Shown here piece by piece: positions 5,070-5,714 of a stretch of DNA of 5,714 nt (the stretch's first letter is position 1; each line of letters starts with the position of its first letter). Where the stretch lies: the NCBI GenBank assembly GCA_022574115.1, contig JACZSS010000217.1:1-5714 (forward strand), read 5' to 3'. A model generated the notes under the pieces. That model did not search any database. It saw only the letters and a list, made by a program, of their open reading frames with translations, and had not been told where the DNA came from. Position numbers and translations under genes: made by a program. Source of the stretch: Candidatus Heimdallarchaeota archaeon. Lineage in GTDB: Archaea; Asgardarchaeota; Heimdallarchaeia; Heimdallarchaeales; Kariarchaeaceae.

Positions 5070-5660
5070 ATGATACAAAATTTTTATATTTTAGGTAGTA
5101 ATCAAGAAAGACCAATAAGCGATAGAACAATTTTCGCAGATGGATCCTCTGATACTTCTTTCCTAGTGGGAATTGATCTAGAATTGAGTCATTGGTCAGG
5201 TAGTAAAACTCCTAGCGAATACAAAGCAGATACATCAACTGAAATTTGCATGAAATTTATTAAATCGACCAAGGATAAATTAGGGATGTATGACCTTGCA
5301 ATGAATAATCACCTTGACGTTGATGGCATTCTCTCTGTATTTACTCTGATACACTCAGAGATCGCTTTAAAATATAGTACAACAATAATTGAAGCTGCAA
5401 CTATTGGTGACTTTTGGGGATTCGGTAGCGATGAAGCATTTATCCTCTTTCAAGGGTTAACACTCTTCTACAATGATTTAGTCAATAAGAAAGAAGATAT
5501 AAGGAAAATATACAGTCTTTCTTTTGAGGAAATTAAAAAATTACTTACAAGTTTGAAAGGGACATTTGAAGGAATTCATGAGGGTGTATCAGTAATAAAA
5601 CGATCATTAAAGATGATTCAACACAATGAAATTAAAAGAATTCAATATCATCAAAGATAA
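5070..5660 (+). CDS. DUF6687-like protein, probably C-terminally truncated, 196 aa
   Basis: Several blocks recall the uncharacterised DUF6687 family as I remember it: LSHWSG at residues 39-44, KADTSTE at 52-58, NNHLDVDG at 79-86 and GDFWGF at 113-118. The N-x-H-x-Asp-Val-Asp-Gly block resembles the metal-binding acidic motifs of DHH-type phosphoesterases, but no activity can be stated. Family members are, from memory, longer, roughly 270 residues or more. Here the conserved part is followed by a basic tail (KMIQHNEIKRIQYHQR) that looks like read-through into foreign sequence. The DNA right behind it encodes an out-of-frame epimerase fragment. The gene may therefore be a truncated, possibly non-functional copy. 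It is unlike the replication genes in type and may be chromosomal neighbourhood or cargo. Confidence 0.6.
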   Translation: MIQNFYILGSNQERPISDRTIFADGSSDTSFLVGIDLELSHWSGSKTPSEYKADTSTEICMKFIKSTKDKLGMYDLAMNNHLDVDGILSVFTLIHSEIALKYSTTIIEAATIGDFWGFGSDEAFILFQGLTLFYNDLVNKKEDIRKIYSLSFEEIKKLLTSLKGTFEGIHEGVSVIKRSLKMIQHNEIKRIQYHQR

Positions 5661-5714
5661 AAGTTGTTTTTCCTATACACCCCAGAACAAGAAAAAATTT
5701 AGAAAATTTTGGAT
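5626..5714 (+). pseudogene. wecB: Fragment of UDP-N-acetylglucosamine 2-epimerase (WecB-like), frame disrupted
   Basis: From 5654 to the window edge one frame reads KIKVVFPIHPRTRKNLENFG. Pro-hydrophobic-His-Pro-Arg-Thr-Arg-Lys is a hallmark of non-hydrolysing UDP-GlcNAc 2-epimerases, which make UDP-ManNAc for surface polysaccharide. In these enzymes the motif lies past the middle of a protein of about 360 residues, so the whole N-terminal half is missing: that frame has TGA and TAA stops at 5627 and 5633 and no start codon. A neighbouring frame from the ATG at 5626 gives MKLKEFNIIKDK, which would join on smoothly if one A were removed at 5659-5662. The preceding DNA is occupied by the DUF6687-like gene. 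I infer a decayed or deletion-truncated gene whose remainder lies beyond the window. Confidence 0.55.

Noticed and set aside
5056..5073. Five-codon upstream ORF with ATGA overlap before the DUF6687-like gene
   Set aside because: The better-placed TATA box at 5040-5047 predicts a transcript starting near 5070, which would exclude it.

Overview
The window is AT-rich and reads as archaeal DNA. Four coding starts lie about 26-32 bases downstream of TATA-like boxes, so their mRNAs are probably leaderless or nearly so. Genes inside operons instead carry Shine-Dalgarno sequences of the GGTGAT/GAGGT type that overlap or touch the preceding stop codon. This mix, with small AbrB-like and winged-helix proteins and a last gene resembling the DUF6687 family, suggests an ammonia-oxidising Nitrososphaerota (Thaumarchaeota) or a relative. 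That assignment is inference. The gene content looks like a plasmid-like or virus-like element, free or integrated. No integrase, tRNA, attachment site or insertion sequence was seen.

Region 1 (1-1159, minus strand) is an operon read leftward. It encodes a winged-helix protein, a small membrane-anchored coiled-coil protein whose Shine-Dalgarno overlaps the previous stop, and probably a further small hydrophobic protein that runs off the left edge.

Region 2 (1160-1671) holds no gene. It contains at least nine exact copies of AAAATTAC in both orientations, arranged with three elaborate palindromes centred about 110-117 bases apart. It looks like a replication origin or partition site.

Region 3 (1672-4125, minus strand) is a tight four-gene operon: an AbrB/SpoVT-like mini-protein, two small helical proteins of unknown function, and a 619-residue P-loop ATPase resembling superfamily 3/AAA+ replication helicases. 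Adjacent genes lie 9 bases apart or overlap by 8 or 16 bases. With the origin-like array directly behind the ATPase gene, this is best read as a replication module.

Region 4 (4126-4220) is a compact divergent promoter. It serves the replication operon to the left and a 226-residue winged-helix protein to the right, which is the obvious candidate regulator.

Region 5 (4902-5714) has an intergenic gap with one more AAAATTACAA copy and then a gene resembling DUF6687 that seems to lack its C-terminal part. The right edge carries an internal fragment with the hallmark HPRTR motif of UDP-N-acetylglucosamine 2-epimerase, apparently out of frame and without its N-terminal half. This degraded stretch may mark an element boundary or a deletion scar.
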